Origin: JBFGJH01 sp041586155 | GTDB lineage: Bacteria; Actinomycetota; Acidimicrobiia; Spongiisociales; JAENVV01 | Direction of reading: 5' to 3' | DNA length: 56,117 nt | NCBI GenBank assembly: GCA_041586155.1 | Contig: JBFHAT010000016.1 | Coordinates: 1-56,117, forward strand | Shown: positions 30,894 through 40,938 of the stretch, one piece after another | Layout: each line of letters starts with the position of its first letter | How positions within the stretch are numbered: the stretch's first letter is position 1 | Made by a program: the position numbers and the translations under genes | The notes under the pieces: generated by a model | The model's database searches: none | Seen by the model: the letters and a program-made list of their open reading frames with translations, nothing else | What the model was told of the DNA's origin: nothing

Positions 30894-30899
30894 TACCCT
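30894..30899 (+). promoter_or_regulatory. -10 hexamer of the SRPBCC gene (TACCCT, 6 bases before ATG)
   Basis: TACCCT is followed by GCCGTG and the ATG at 30906; leaderless-type start with no ribosome site. Confidence 0.4.
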
Positions 30900-30905
30900 G
30901 CCGTG

Positions 30906-31349
30906 ATGCCGTCAGCCTCGTTTCATCACCATGCCCACTCCCCGGCGCCGGTGCAGCACGCCTGGACCGCGTTGCAGGCTCCGGAGACGTGGTCGGCTCT
31001 TGCCGGCGTCGACGACGTGACCGATGTCGTTCACGCCGACGGGGTGCTGGAATCCTTCGAGTTCACGGTGTCGGTGGCCGGGACCCAATATCAGGGTCGT
31101 GCCGAGACCGAGCGCTCCGATCCACCGACGGCGATGGCGGTGCGCATCTCCGGATCCGAGTTGGAGGGCACCATCGAAGCGCTGCTCGAGCCCAACGACG
31201 ACGGAACGGCGCTCGACGTGCACCTCACGTTGGCGTCGAAGAGCCTGATCGCGGCGATGTTTTTTCCGGTGATCTCGGCCGTCGTCGGCAACGGCCTTGC
31301 CGACCAGGTGGAGGACCTCGCCGGCCGAATCGCCGTGTCCGACGGCTAG
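30906..31349 (+). CDS. SRPBCC (CoxG/polyketide-cyclase-like) protein
   Basis: A 147-residue protein with the START-like SRPBCC helix-grip fold: an N-terminal strand (ASFHHHAHSPAPVQHAWTAL), a helix with APETWSALAGVDDVTD, alternating beta strands, and a C-terminal helix SLIAAMFFPVISAVVGNGLADQVEDLAGRI. It resembles carbon monoxide dehydrogenase subunit G-type proteins in layout, but no coxLMS genes are adjacent. The ligand is unknown. The stop overlaps that of the convergent SGNH gene. Confidence 0.78.
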   Translation: MPSASFHHHAHSPAPVQHAWTALQAPETWSALAGVDDVTDVVHADGVLESFEFTVSVAGTQYQGRAETERSDPPTAMAVRISGSELEGTIEALLEPNDDGTALDVHLTLASKSLIAAMFFPVISAVVGNGLADQVEDLAGRIAVSDG

Positions 31350-32398
31350 GCCGGCCCCGTCTCCGGCCTGGGCGCACATCGGGCGGCCGGCGCTTCGGGA
31401 ACGAGATGCGCGAGATCTTCGCCCAGCCGGGCCGAGATCGTCAGTGTTCCTTCGAGTTGCATGTGGTAGAGGTCGGCGAAGAGAGATGGATCGTCCACCA
31501 GGTCCGGGTATTGCAGCAAGGGAACTCCGGTGTCGGCGACGAGTGACGCGACCCGGTCCTCGTAGTCGGCCACGTCGCGTTCGGCGTCGTCGAGGATGGC
31601 GGTCAGCGGTGTGCGCATAGCCGGCATGTCGACCAGCGCCACGGCCGTCCCTTGAGCTCGGGTCTGCTCGATGATGCGGGCCAGCGCCCCGAACTCGCCT
31701 GGTCCCACGGTGAAATCCGACAGGGCGCCCCTGCGCAGCCCGTCGTCTCTCTCCGGGTTGTCGGCGTACGCACGGTCGTCGAATCCGAGGTACCGGCCGG
31801 TTGCGCTCAGCTCGATCGACGGCCAACCGGGTGCGGAGCCGTCGCGCAGGTAGCGGTAGACGCTGGCGGGCTCGCGCAGCCGCTCCCTCAGGGCAACGAA
31901 TGTCGAGAGCCCCGACGCCCATCGGTCCACCTGTTCTGCGACCGAAAGCTCGTCGTAGAGTGCCCGCCGACCTGACGAGCTCGTGTAGGCCCGCAGCCGG
32001 TTGTCGACCCCAGGGTTGGCGTCATTGACGTCGCGCACCCCGATGGCGATGAGCAGCAGCTGCGGGCACAAATCGGGGAGGACGACGTCTCTCATCCACA
32101 GCTCCCACTGACGAGGCGTCGTCGACGGCAGTGCCACGTTGTAGCCGTCCTCCGCCCACGGGATCGATTCGACCAGCAGCGGCACGTCGATGCTGGCGTT
32201 GGCGATCGACGAGCCAAGCACGACGATGTCGACGGGCCCGGCAGCCGCCGCCTCCTCTGCCTTGGCGTGGGAGAACGGCGTGTCCCAGCGCTGCGGCTCG
32301 GGGAGTCGGGGCGCCAGCGCTCGTGCCGTCAGCTCGGCGGCGACGACCACCAAGAGGAAGCTGATGACCATGACCCGGAAGCTGCGAGTGCGAAGCAT
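31346..32398 (-). CDS. SGNH-hydrolase-like protein, partner of the MBOAT acyltransferase
   Basis: A 350-residue protein with an N-terminal membrane anchor (residues 8-26, VMVISFLLVVVAAELTARAL) and an extracytoplasmic alpha-beta domain. IVVLGSSIANASIDV at residues 58-72 is the SGNH block I (GSS), and DLYHMQLEGT near the C-terminus may hold the His of block V (D-x-x-H). This is the AlgJ/AlgX or DltD-like partner type. It overlaps the MBOAT gene as TGATG. Together the pair would move an acyl group across the membrane and attach it to an extracellular polymer, probably acetate on a polysaccharide. Confidence 0.78.
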   Translation of the reverse strand: MLRTRSFRVMVISFLLVVVAAELTARALAPRLPEPQRWDTPFSHAKAEEAAAAGPVDIVVLGSSIANASIDVPLLVESIPWAEDGYNVALPSTTPRQWELWMRDVVLPDLCPQLLLIAIGVRDVNDANPGVDNRLRAYTSSSGRRALYDELSVAEQVDRWASGLSTFVALRERLREPASVYRYLRDGSAPGWPSIELSATGRYLGFDDRAYADNPERDDGLRRGALSDFTVGPGEFGALARIIEQTRAQGTAVALVDMPAMRTPLTAILDDAERDVADYEDRVASLVADTGVPLLQYPDLVDDPSLFADLYHMQLEGTLTISARLGEDLAHLVPEAPAARCAPRPETGPA

Positions 32399-33807
32399 CA
32401 GAACTGGAAGTAGATGAACGGAACGACGGGCTGGCCGCTGAAGAGCACGATGAGCAGAAAACAGCCGGCGTACACGAACCCGCGTGCGACCGCGGGCCAG
32501 TATTGGATCGCCTCGTGGCGGCGCCCATGACGCTGGGCGAAGTCGAGCAAGAACGAAATCGCCACGAGCGGCCCCACCAGCAGCAGCGCATCGACCGGCA
32601 CCGGACCCGGGCGGAACGTGACGAGGCCCACCACGTAGTCGAGGGCGGCGGTGAAGGAGCTGGAACGGAAGAAGATCCACGAGAGTGCCACGAGGTGAAA
32701 CGTCGCCACGATTGCAGGGACGTCTCGCCATCCGGGCACGTCTGACTCGCCTCCCTCGTGGCGGGCCCGAAATCTCCTATGGGCGGCCAGGTAGAGGCCG
32801 TGCAGGAAACCCCACACCACGAACACCCAGGCGGCGCCGTGCCACAGGCCGCCGAGGAGCATCGTGATCATCAGATTGCGCTGGGTTGCCCAGCGCCGGC
32901 CCCTGTTGCCTCCCAGCGGGATGTACAGGTAGTCGCGCAGCCACGTCGACAGGGAGATGTGCCAGGTCCGCCAGAACTGGGTGATGTTGCGCGACAGGTA
33001 CGGCTGGGAGAAGTTCACCATCAGATCGATGCCCAACAGCCTGGCCGAACCGCGAGCGATCGAGGAGTACCCGGAGAAGTCGCCATAGATCTGCAAGGAG
33101 AACGCGTACAGCCCGACCAGCAACTGCAGCCAGCCCGCCTGGCCGGGGTTGGCGAACGACTCCTCGACCACGGGGGCCACCGCGTCGGCCAGTACCACCT
33201 TCTTGAAGAGGCCGATGAAGATCAGGTAGAGACCCGACCCGATGGTGGCCAAGTCGGCCGGCCGGCGGTCGGCTTCGAACTGGGGCAGCAGACGCCGAGC
33301 CCGCTCGATCGGTCCTGCCACGAGTTGGGGAAAGAAGGCGACGAAGACTGCAAACGCCAGCAGGTCGCGGGTGGGTTCGAGCTCCCGCCGGTAGACGTCG
33401 ATCGTGTACGACATCGTTTGGAACGTGTAGAAGGAGATCCCGACCGGGAGCACGATGTTGAGCGTGGCGAAGCTGGCCTCCAGCCCGACGGTCTCCAACA
33501 CCCGAGCAGCAGAATCGGCAAAGAAGTTGAAGTATTTGAAGAAACCGAGAATGCCGAGGTTGGTCGCCATCGACACGAACAGCAGCGACCGTCGCCGTGC
33601 CCCCTCGGCGCCGGCCATCCGCAACCCCACGACGTAGTCGACGACCGTCGAGATGAGCAGCAGCGACAGGAATCGCCAGTCCCAGAACCCGTAGAAGATG
33701 TACGACGCAACGAGCAGCAGCAGGTTCTGGCCGCGCCGCGACAGCACCCGGTACAGGATGAAGACGACGGACAGGAGGATGGCGTACTGGACGCTGTTGA
33801 AGGCCAT
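32398..33807 (-). CDS. MBOAT-family O-acyltransferase (AlgI-like)
   Basis: A 469-residue membrane protein with about ten hydrophobic segments. The MBOAT hallmarks are NFFKYFNFF-like FFKYFNFF near residue 90, LPVGISFYTFQTMSYTIDVY at 120-139, FFPQLVAGPIER, FGDFSGYS-type YGDFSGYSSIARG, FWRTWHISLSTWLRDY with His283 and GGLWHGAAWVF with the catalytic His323. AlgI acetylates alginate, and homologues act on peptidoglycan (PatA) or teichoic acids (DltB). The gene lies just downstream of atpC on the same strand after a small hairpin, so it may be transcribed on its own. Confidence 0.9.
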   Translation of the reverse strand: MAFNSVQYAILLSVVFILYRVLSRRGQNLLLLVASYIFYGFWDWRFLSLLLISTVVDYVVGLRMAGAEGARRRSLLFVSMATNLGILGFFKYFNFFADSAARVLETVGLEASFATLNIVLPVGISFYTFQTMSYTIDVYRRELEPTRDLLAFAVFVAFFPQLVAGPIERARRLLPQFEADRRPADLATIGSGLYLIFIGLFKKVVLADAVAPVVEESFANPGQAGWLQLLVGLYAFSLQIYGDFSGYSSIARGSARLLGIDLMVNFSQPYLSRNITQFWRTWHISLSTWLRDYLYIPLGGNRGRRWATQRNLMITMLLGGLWHGAAWVFVVWGFLHGLYLAAHRRFRARHEGGESDVPGWRDVPAIVATFHLVALSWIFFRSSSFTAALDYVVGLVTFRPGPVPVDALLLVGPLVAISFLLDFAQRHGRRHEAIQYWPAVARGFVYAGCFLLIVLFSGQPVVPFIYFQF

Positions 33808-33830
33808 CTAGGGGCCAACAAGGTAGCAGC

Positions 33831-33849
33831 GGCCGGCAACGAGCCGGCC
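33831..33849 (-). terminator. hairpin after atpC
   Basis: GGCCGGC-AACGA-GCCGGCC forms a perfect 7-base stem with a 5-base loop, 13 bases after the atpC stop. There is no T run after it, so it would be a weak or factor-assisted terminator between the atp operon and the MBOAT gene. Confidence 0.4.
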
Positions 33850-33862
33850 TGCCTGGGATCGG

Positions 33863-34243
33863 TCAGGCTTCGGCGGGCTCGGCGCCTGCTGTATCGGCCG
33901 CCTCGGCTTCGGCCGCCTCGGCTTCGGACGGCTCGGCTTCGGCCAGCTCGGCCGCCGCCACCCGGGCAGCCTCAGCGCCGCCCTCGACGATCTCGGCCCG
34001 GTCGGTGAGCAGGGTCACCTTGTTGTCGACCACCTGCACGAATCCTCCGTGGACGGCCAAGGTGGTACGGCCGTCCGGACCCTCCACGGACACCACCCCG
34101 GTCGTGAGGGCTCCCATCAGCGGCTCGTGATCGGCCAGGATGCCGATCTCCCCGTCGGTCGTCCTGGCGACGACGAACGTGGCTTCGCCCGACCACAGCA
34201 CCCCTTCGGGAGAGACGATGTCGAGCTGGAACGTCTTCGCCAT
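33863..34243 (-). CDS. atpC: ATP synthase F1 subunit epsilon
   Basis: A 126-residue epsilon subunit. The N-terminal beta-sandwich is complete: FQLDIVSPEGVLWSGEATFV, then DGEIGILADHEPLMGALTTG and VHGGFVQVVDNKVTLLTDRA, the last being the classic epsilon motif. After residue 90 the usual two-helix C-terminal domain is replaced or shortened to an Ala/Glu-rich tail (about 35 residues, with repeats of AEAEP/AEAEA) coded by near-repeats of GCCTCGGCTTCGGCC. The inhibitory helices may therefore differ from those of E. coli. Confidence 0.93.
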   Translation of the reverse strand: MAKTFQLDIVSPEGVLWSGEATFVVARTTDGEIGILADHEPLMGALTTGVVSVEGPDGRTTLAVHGGFVQVVDNKVTLLTDRAEIVEGGAEAARVAAAELAEAEPSEAEAAEAEAADTAGAEPAEA

Positions 34244-34246
34244 ACG

Positions 34247-35674
34247 TCAGGAGGCCGTTGTGGCCGCAAGCTCCTGAGCCTTGGCCACCACGTCGTCGGC
34301 CCCGCCGACCATGTAGAACGCCTGCTCGGGGTATTCGTCCATCTCGCCCTCGAGGATCATCTGGAACGAGCGGATGCTCTCCTCCAGTGAGGTGTAAATC
34401 CCGGGCTGGCCGGTGAAGGCCTCTGCCACGAACATCGGTTGGGCCAAGAAGCGCTGGATCCGGCGGGCCCGGCCCACGATCAACTTGTCCTCCTCCGACA
34501 GCTCGTCGATGCCGAGGATGGCGATGATGTCCTGCAGGTCCTTGTACCGCTGCAGCACCTGCTGGACCTGGGTCGCCACCCGATAGTGCTCCTCACCGAC
34601 GATCTGAGGGTCGAGCGCCCGTGACGTCGAGTCGAGCGGGTCGACCGCCGGGTAGATGCCCAGAGCCGTGAGCGGCCGCGACAGCACCGTCGTGGCATCG
34701 AGGTGGGCGAATGCCGTGTGAGGCGCCGGGTCGGTGATGTCGTCGGCCGGCACGTAGATGGCTTGCAGCGACGTGATCGACCTGCCTTTCAGAGAGGTGA
34801 TTCGCTCCTGCAGGAATCCCATCTCGCCGGCCAGAGTCGGCTGGTATCCCACTGCCGAGGGCATCCGTCCCAGCAGGGTCGACACCTCCGAGCCGGCCTG
34901 GGTGAAGCGGAAGATGTTGTCGATGAACAAGAGCACGTCCTGGTTCTGAACGTCGCGGAAGTACTCGGCGATCGTCAGCGCCGAAAGCGCCACCCGCAGA
35001 CGCACGCCGGGAGGCTCGTCCATCTGGCCGAACACGAGCGCCGCTTTCTCGATGACGCCCGACTCGGTCATCTCCAGGAACAAGTCGTTGCCTTCGCGGG
35101 TGCGCTCGCCGACGCCGGCGAACACCGACACGCCTCCGTGGTGCGTGGCGACGCGGTTGATCATCTCCTGAATGAGCACCGTCTTGCCGACGCCGGCACC
35201 TCCGAACAGGCCGATCTTCCCGCCTTCGAGGTACGGGCACAGGAGGTCGATGACTTTGATCCCCGTCTCGAAGACCTTCTTCTGCGGTTCGACATCCTCG
35301 AACGCAGGGGGCTGGCGGTGAATCGGCCAGCGCTCGCCGGTGAACTCTTGATCGGGCGAGTCGAGCGACTCCCCCCACACATTGAAGATGTGGCCGAGCG
35401 TCTGATCGCCGACCGGAACGGAGATCGGAGACCCGGTGTTTCGCACCTCGGCCCCGCGCACGAGACCCTCGGTACCTGACATTGCGATGGCCCGCACCCG
35501 GTTGCTGCCGAGGTGCTGTGCGGTCTCAGCGATGATCGTCTTGGTCTCGTCGCCCATTGTGAGGTCGATCTCCAGGGCGTGGAGGATCTCGGGCATCCCC
35601 TCCCTGGGGAACTCGACATCCACCACGGGCCCGGCCACTTTGACAATCCGGCCTACGCTCTTCACCTCTGCCAC
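34247..35674 (-). CDS. atpD: ATP synthase F1 subunit beta
   Basis: The 475-residue catalytic subunit. P-loop GGAGVGKTVL is at residues 158-167, the catalytic Glu is in GERTREGNDL (about 190-200), and ALSALTIAEYFRD, DNIFRFTQAGSEVSTLLGRM and the C-terminal QPMFVAEAFTGQPGIY are as in all beta subunits. Length is normal. It follows atpG by 32 bases and precedes atpC by three. Confidence 0.98.
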   Translation of the reverse strand: MAEVKSVGRIVKVAGPVVDVEFPREGMPEILHALEIDLTMGDETKTIIAETAQHLGSNRVRAIAMSGTEGLVRGAEVRNTGSPISVPVGDQTLGHIFNVWGESLDSPDQEFTGERWPIHRQPPAFEDVEPQKKVFETGIKVIDLLCPYLEGGKIGLFGGAGVGKTVLIQEMINRVATHHGGVSVFAGVGERTREGNDLFLEMTESGVIEKAALVFGQMDEPPGVRLRVALSALTIAEYFRDVQNQDVLLFIDNIFRFTQAGSEVSTLLGRMPSAVGYQPTLAGEMGFLQERITSLKGRSITSLQAIYVPADDITDPAPHTAFAHLDATTVLSRPLTALGIYPAVDPLDSTSRALDPQIVGEEHYRVATQVQQVLQRYKDLQDIIAILGIDELSEEDKLIVGRARRIQRFLAQPMFVAEAFTGQPGIYTSLEESIRSFQMILEGEMDEYPEQAFYMVGGADDVVAKAQELAATTAS

Positions 35675-35706
35675 CGTGCTTGCTCCTTCTGTTCTTCGAT
35701 CTCGTG

Positions 35707-36591
35707 TCAGCCCTGGGACAGCGCTTCTGCGCCGCCCACGATCTCGGAGATCTCCGTCGTGATCTCCGCTTGCCGGGCGCGGTTTGCGATACGGGTCAAT
35801 CCCGTGATCAGCTCATCGGCGTTGTCGGTTGCCGCCTTCATGGCCCGGCGGCGGGCCGAATGCTCGGAGGCCGAGCTTTCCAACAACATGTTGAAGATCG
35901 ACGCCTCCACATAGCGGGGCAGCAGCCGGCTCAAGATCTCGGCGGGCGACGGCTCGTACTCGTAGTCGATCGACCTGCTCTCCTCGTCGGCTTCTGCGGC
36001 CGGAGGGCGGATCGGCAGCAACGCCAGGTGGGTCGGAACCTGGGTGAGCGCCGACTGGTACCTCGTGTAGTAGGCCTCGAGCGAATCGATGTCGCCTGAG
36101 GCGTAGCTGTCCATCACGGCGTTGGCGATAGCCCTCGCGTCGCCGTACCCGGGCGTGTCGGTCACTCCCAGAAATGCCCGCTCGATATGGTGGCCACGGT
36201 AGGAGAAGTAGGCCTGAGCCTTCTTGCCGACGGCGAAGATACGCACCGACCGTCCGACGCCGTCATGCGCGGCGATGGCCTTCTCGGCCATGCGGATGAT
36301 GTTGGACGCATAGGCGCCGGCCAGGCCGCGGTCGGAGGCGACCACCAGGATGCCAACGGACTTCACCTCACGCTGCTCGAGCAGCATGTGGCTCACCCCG
36401 CCTCCGGCTGCGCCGCCGACATTGCGGATCACCTCGACCAGCTTCTGGGCGTAGGGCTTCGACTGGGTGACGCGGGCTTGTGCCTTGGGGATGCGCGAGG
36501 CGGCGATCAGTTCCATGGCGCGCGTGATCTTCATCGTCGACTGAACGGATTTGATCCGTCGTCGGGTGTCGCGAAGCTCGGCGCTGGCCAC
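35707..36591 (-). CDS. atpG: ATP synthase F1 subunit gamma
   Basis: A 294-residue central stalk subunit. The N-terminal coiled helix is ELRDTRRRIKSVQSTMKITR, and AMELIAASRIPKAQ follows; the Rossmann part includes ILVVASDRGLAGAYASNI. The C-terminal helix reads RRRAMKAATDNADELITGLT and ends in ARQAEITTEISEIVGGAEAL, the most conserved part of gamma. It is in standard order between atpA and atpD. Confidence 0.97.
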   Translation of the reverse strand: MASAELRDTRRRIKSVQSTMKITRAMELIAASRIPKAQARVTQSKPYAQKLVEVIRNVGGAAGGGVSHMLLEQREVKSVGILVVASDRGLAGAYASNIIRMAEKAIAAHDGVGRSVRIFAVGKKAQAYFSYRGHHIERAFLGVTDTPGYGDARAIANAVMDSYASGDIDSLEAYYTRYQSALTQVPTHLALLPIRPPAAEADEESRSIDYEYEPSPAEILSRLLPRYVEASIFNMLLESSASEHSARRRAMKAATDNADELITGLTRIANRARQAEITTEISEIVGGAEALSQG

Positions 36592-36594
36592 TCG

Positions 36595-38118
<1,524 letters not shown>

Positions 38119-38129
38119 CCTCGTTCCTT

Positions 38130-38669
38130 CTATCGGGTCTTCATGGCCTGGCGCAAACCGGCGAGGCGTTGCTGGATGGAGCCGTCGATGACGCGGTCAC
38201 CGACCCGGGCGACGATGCCGCCCATGATGGTGGGGTCGACGACGACCTTGGGGGTGAGCTGCTTTCCGGTTGCCCGCTCGAGCCCGGTCACCAACTTGGC
38301 GACGGTTTCGTCGTCGAGGTCGACCGCCGTTCGGATCTCGGCGACTTCTCGATTGATCGCACTTGCCGCTTCTTCGACCAACGCATCGACGATGGAAGGC
38401 AATGACGATGCGTTGCCGGAAGCGGTGATGAAGCCCACGATCGACACGGTCAGGTCAGATGCCCGACCGCCGATGAGGTCATTGACTATGGCCGTCTTAC
38501 GATCGGATGGGAGGGATGGCTGCAGGAGTGTGTCGCGCAAATCGGGGCTGGTCTCGAACGCACGGGCGATGGCGACCAGCTCGTCGCGTACCCGGTCGAG
38601 TTGGCCCTCGGCCCGAGCGATCTCAAAGAGGCCTTTGGCGTATCCCTGGGTCCGGTCGGCAGTCGACAT
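38130..38669 (-). CDS. atpH: ATP synthase subunit delta (OSCP)
   Basis: A 179-residue peripheral stalk subunit. The N-terminal helical domain begins QGYAKGLFEIARAEGQLDRV, and the C-terminal domain holds VDPTIMGGIVARVGDRVIDG, the signature PxxxGGxxxxxGdxxiDgSxxxrL that continues with SIQQRLAGLRQ. The ATG directly follows the atpF stop (TAGATG). Confidence 0.95.
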   Translation of the reverse strand: MSTADRTQGYAKGLFEIARAEGQLDRVRDELVAIARAFETSPDLRDTLLQPSLPSDRKTAIVNDLIGGRASDLTVSIVGFITASGNASSLPSIVDALVEEAASAINREVAEIRTAVDLDDETVAKLVTGLERATGKQLTPKVVVDPTIMGGIVARVGDRVIDGSIQQRLAGLRQAMKTR

Positions 38670-39227
38670 CTACTCCGACATCCTCTCCAGGTCGGCCAGG
38701 TACCTGTCCACGAGCGACTTCTGCGCGTCCCGGTCGAGATTGTCGCCGACTACTTTCTCGGCGAGGTCGATCGAGAGGTTCGCCACCTCCTGGCGAGCCT
38801 CGGTGAGGGCCCGTTCTTTCTCCTTGCCAGCATCGTCTCGCGCCTTGGACCGGATCTCTTCGGCCTCGGCCTCGGCCTTGGCGATGATGTCGGCTCGCAC
38901 CGAGTCGGCCTGGGTGCGGGCGTTCTCGACGATCTCGTTGGCTTCACTCTTGGCGTTGGCTAGCTGCTGGCGGTAGTCCTCCAGCAGCGACTGGGCCTCG
39001 AGCTTGGTCTTCTCGGCGTCCTCCAACTGACCGGCGATGGCTCGTTGGCGCTCGTCGACCAGCTTGTTCATCGCCGGCCACACCTTCGCTCGCACGAAGA
39101 AGAACACGATGGCGAACGCGATGATGCCGGCGATCAGCTCCGATCGCTCCGGCAGGACCAGATCGAGTCCGCTGCCGCCTTCCTCCTCGGCCGCGAGGAT
39201 CAACTCGGTGAAGGTCAGGTACGTCAC
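38670..39227 (-). CDS. atpF: ATP synthase Fo subunit b
   Basis: A 185-residue stator subunit. One membrane segment, GIIAFAIVFFFVRAKVWPAM, at about residues 34-53, is followed by a long charged helix with the family start NKLVDERQRAIAGQLEDAEK. The segment is preceded by about 30 residues including EEEGGSGLDLVLPE, as in many actinobacterial b subunits. The start is GTG without a ribosome site, so a slightly later start is possible. Confidence 0.93.
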   Translation of the reverse strand: MTYLTFTELILAAEEEGGSGLDLVLPERSELIAGIIAFAIVFFFVRAKVWPAMNKLVDERQRAIAGQLEDAEKTKLEAQSLLEDYRQQLANAKSEANEIVENARTQADSVRADIIAKAEAEAEEIRSKARDDAGKEKERALTEARQEVANLSIDLAEKVVGDNLDRDAQKSLVDRYLADLERMSE

Positions 39228-39236
39228 CAGCCCGAC

Positions 39237-39461
39237 CTACGCGATGAAGAAGAGCACGAAGCCGATGAGAGCCAGCGCCTCCGTGAATGCGATTCCGAGG
39301 AACATGGTCGTCCGGACCGTATTCTGCATCTCGGGCTGACGCGCCATCGCGGTGATGGCATTGCCAACCACGATGCCGATCCCGACGCCGGGACCGACCG
39401 CAGCCAGTCCGTATCCGACGAGTGCGATGGCACCCTGGAGTACTTCGATATTGCCTTCCAT
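39237..39461 (-). CDS. atpE: ATP synthase Fo subunit c
   Basis: A 74-residue hairpin membrane protein. Helix 1 has the glycine ladder GLAAVGPGVGIGIVVGNA, the polar loop is ARQPE (residues 40-44) and helix 2 carries the ion-binding Glu61 in FTEALALIGFVL. The residue after Glu61 is Ala and no Gln stands at the Na+ ligand position in helix 1, so proton coupling is expected. The ATG follows an AGGAAAGG ribosome site. Confidence 0.96.
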   Translation of the reverse strand: MEGNIEVLQGAIALVGYGLAAVGPGVGIGIVVGNAITAMARQPEMQNTVRTTMFLGIAFTEALALIGFVLFFIA

Positions 39462-39477
39462 TAGTTACCTTTCCTCC

Positions 39478-40293
39478 TCAGTGTTCGGGATGGACAGACG
39501 ACTGGATGTAGACCGCTGAGAGCAGCGTGAAGATGTAGGCCTGGAGAATCGCCACAACGATCTCGAAGAGGTAGATGCCCATGCCGACGATGAACCAGAC
39601 CAGGCCGATCCCGGCCTTGGCCCCGACGTCGCCGACGGCCAGCACGAACGTCACTCCCGATCCGAGCAGCAGCGCCAGCATGAGGTGTCCGGCGACCAGG
39701 TTGGCGAAGAGCCGGACGGCCAAGGTGAGAGGACGGAGGATGAACACCGACACCAGCTCGATGAGCCCCACCAGCGGGCGGAGAGCCACGGGGACCGACT
39801 TGGGCCAGGCGATGTCGAGCAGGTAGTGGAACCCGTTCTTCTTGAAGCCGACGAACACGAAGATGATGTAGGTGACCACCGCCAGGAAGGCCGGGATGGC
39901 CATCCGCGACGTGATGGGGAACGTGACGAGTGGAGTGACTTCGAACAGGTTGCCCACCAGGATGAAGATGAAGATCGAGAACAGGTAGGGGGCATACTTG
40001 GCGCCTTCGGGACCGATGATGTCCCGGGCGATCCCGTCGCGCACGAAGCCAACCAGCGTTTCGACGAACAGTTGCATCTTGCCGGGGACGAGCTTTGGCT
40101 TGCGGAGTCCGGCCCAGAGGATCCCCACGACGATCGCGGCCGCCAGGAACATGAGGAAGGAGGTGCGGGTGAACTCGAAGGGGCCGATGTCGAACCACTT
40201 GGGCAACTCGAAGAGGAGGTTGACGTTGGACGGGGCGCAGATCACCTCATTGGCGACGTCGCACTCCTCTGCGGCCAGGATCACTGTGTCCAC
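39478..40293 (-). CDS. atpB: ATP synthase Fo subunit a
   Basis: A 271-residue membrane protein with about six helices. The functional Arg is in LAVRLFANLVAGHLML near residue 200 (RLFANxxAGH), and PLVTFPITSRMAIPAFL together with GFVRDGIARDIIG are conserved family segments. The N-terminal 35 residues include CDVANEVICAPSNVNLL, an external loop with two cysteines. The GTG start lies inside the end of atpI. Confidence 0.96.
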   Translation of the reverse strand: MDTVILAAEECDVANEVICAPSNVNLLFELPKWFDIGPFEFTRTSFLMFLAAAIVVGILWAGLRKPKLVPGKMQLFVETLVGFVRDGIARDIIGPEGAKYAPYLFSIFIFILVGNLFEVTPLVTFPITSRMAIPAFLAVVTYIIFVFVGFKKNGFHYLLDIAWPKSVPVALRPLVGLIELVSVFILRPLTLAVRLFANLVAGHLMLALLLGSGVTFVLAVGDVGAKAGIGLVWFIVGMGIYLFEIVVAILQAYIFTLLSAVYIQSSVHPEH

Positions 40294-40676
40294 TCGAGCT
40301 CCCTCTCTCCACCTTTGAGTACGTGTATCGATTCAAGAACGAGCAGCGCAAGATACGTCGCGACTGCCGTGATTCCAAAAGCAAGCCGGTCCAGGTCCAT
40401 GAAGGCAACGATTCCGAACATGGTGCCGGTGATGAGCAGCAGCCGAAACACGAAGCCGAACAGGGCGGCCGCATGATAGGCGGTGAGCCCGAACCGTGCC
40501 GCGAGGGAGAGGATCCAGCCTGAAAGGAGGAAGTTGCCGACGATCACGGCCACACCGATCGATGCGCCGATCGCACCGTCGGAACCGCGGAATACCCAGA
40601 AGAGGGCGATGAGCGGCGGCCCGACGAACACGGCCCGACGCACGGTGTGCCGGGCGATCGTTGCCTCAATATCCAC
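40281..40676 (-). CDS. atpI: AtpI-like ATP synthase assembly membrane protein
   Basis: A 131-residue protein with four hydrophobic segments (VGPPLIALFWVFRG, IGASIGVAVIVGNFLLSGWI, AALFGFVFRLLLITGTMFGI and TAVATYLALLVLESIHVL). Content, size and position at the head of the atp operon fit AtpI, which helps assemble the c ring. The GTG at 40676 (DIEATIARHTVRRAV) gives the best N-terminus; its end overlaps atpB by 13 bases. Confidence 0.8.
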   Translation of the reverse strand: MDIEATIARHTVRRAVFVGPPLIALFWVFRGSDGAIGASIGVAVIVGNFLLSGWILSLAARFGLTAYHAAALFGFVFRLLLITGTMFGIVAFMDLDRLAFGITAVATYLALLVLESIHVLKGGERELEWTQ

Positions 40677-40908
40677 GGCGTTCAATGCGCTCTCGTTCCT
40701 CTCGTGCCCCTTCTCGTTCGGCAAACCGGTAGAGGCGCATATAGCCCGAGTAGACACCCAGGAGGCTCAACCCGATCGTGAGCCACGGACCGGTGCCAAG
40801 CCAATAGTCGAGACCCAGACCGATGAGCAATCCGGCGATGATCGAGCCCACGAACGAGCTTGCGACACCCCAGCCGTCCTCTACGACGTGCTCCGTTGGA
40901 CGCTTCAT
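40666..40908 (-). CDS. atpZ: AtpZ-like small membrane protein
   Basis: An 80-residue protein with two membrane helices (ASSFVGSIIAGLLIGLGLDYW and WLTIGLSLLGVYSGYMRLYR) and a charged C-terminus. The pattern GxxxGxxLDxxLGTxPWxTIxxxxLGxxxG is the AtpZ/AtpI signature. AtpZ forms an ion channel or assembly factor with AtpI. The ATG at 40908 is preferred over one at 40986 because the longer version would put a 26-residue stretch through the CRP-like palindrome and has no family match. Confidence 0.82.
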   Translation of the reverse strand: MKRPTEHVVEDGWGVASSFVGSIIAGLLIGLGLDYWLGTGPWLTIGLSLLGVYSGYMRLYRFAEREGAREERERIERRGY

Positions 40909-40918
40909 CCGATCACCG

Positions 40919-40938
40919 CTTGTGATTTCTTTCACAAG
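40919..40938. promoter_or_regulatory. CRP/GlxR-like palindrome in the atp operon leader
   Basis: CTTGTGA-TTTCTT-TCACAAG is a perfect 20-base palindrome with 7-base arms and a 6-base spacer, matching the CRP-family consensus TGTGA-N6-TCACA. It lies 10 bases upstream of the atpZ start and directly after a minus-strand TACGCT hexamer, so it would cover the transcription start. This location suits repression or roadblock. A cAMP-dependent regulator such as GlxR is the expected binder. Confidence 0.65.
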
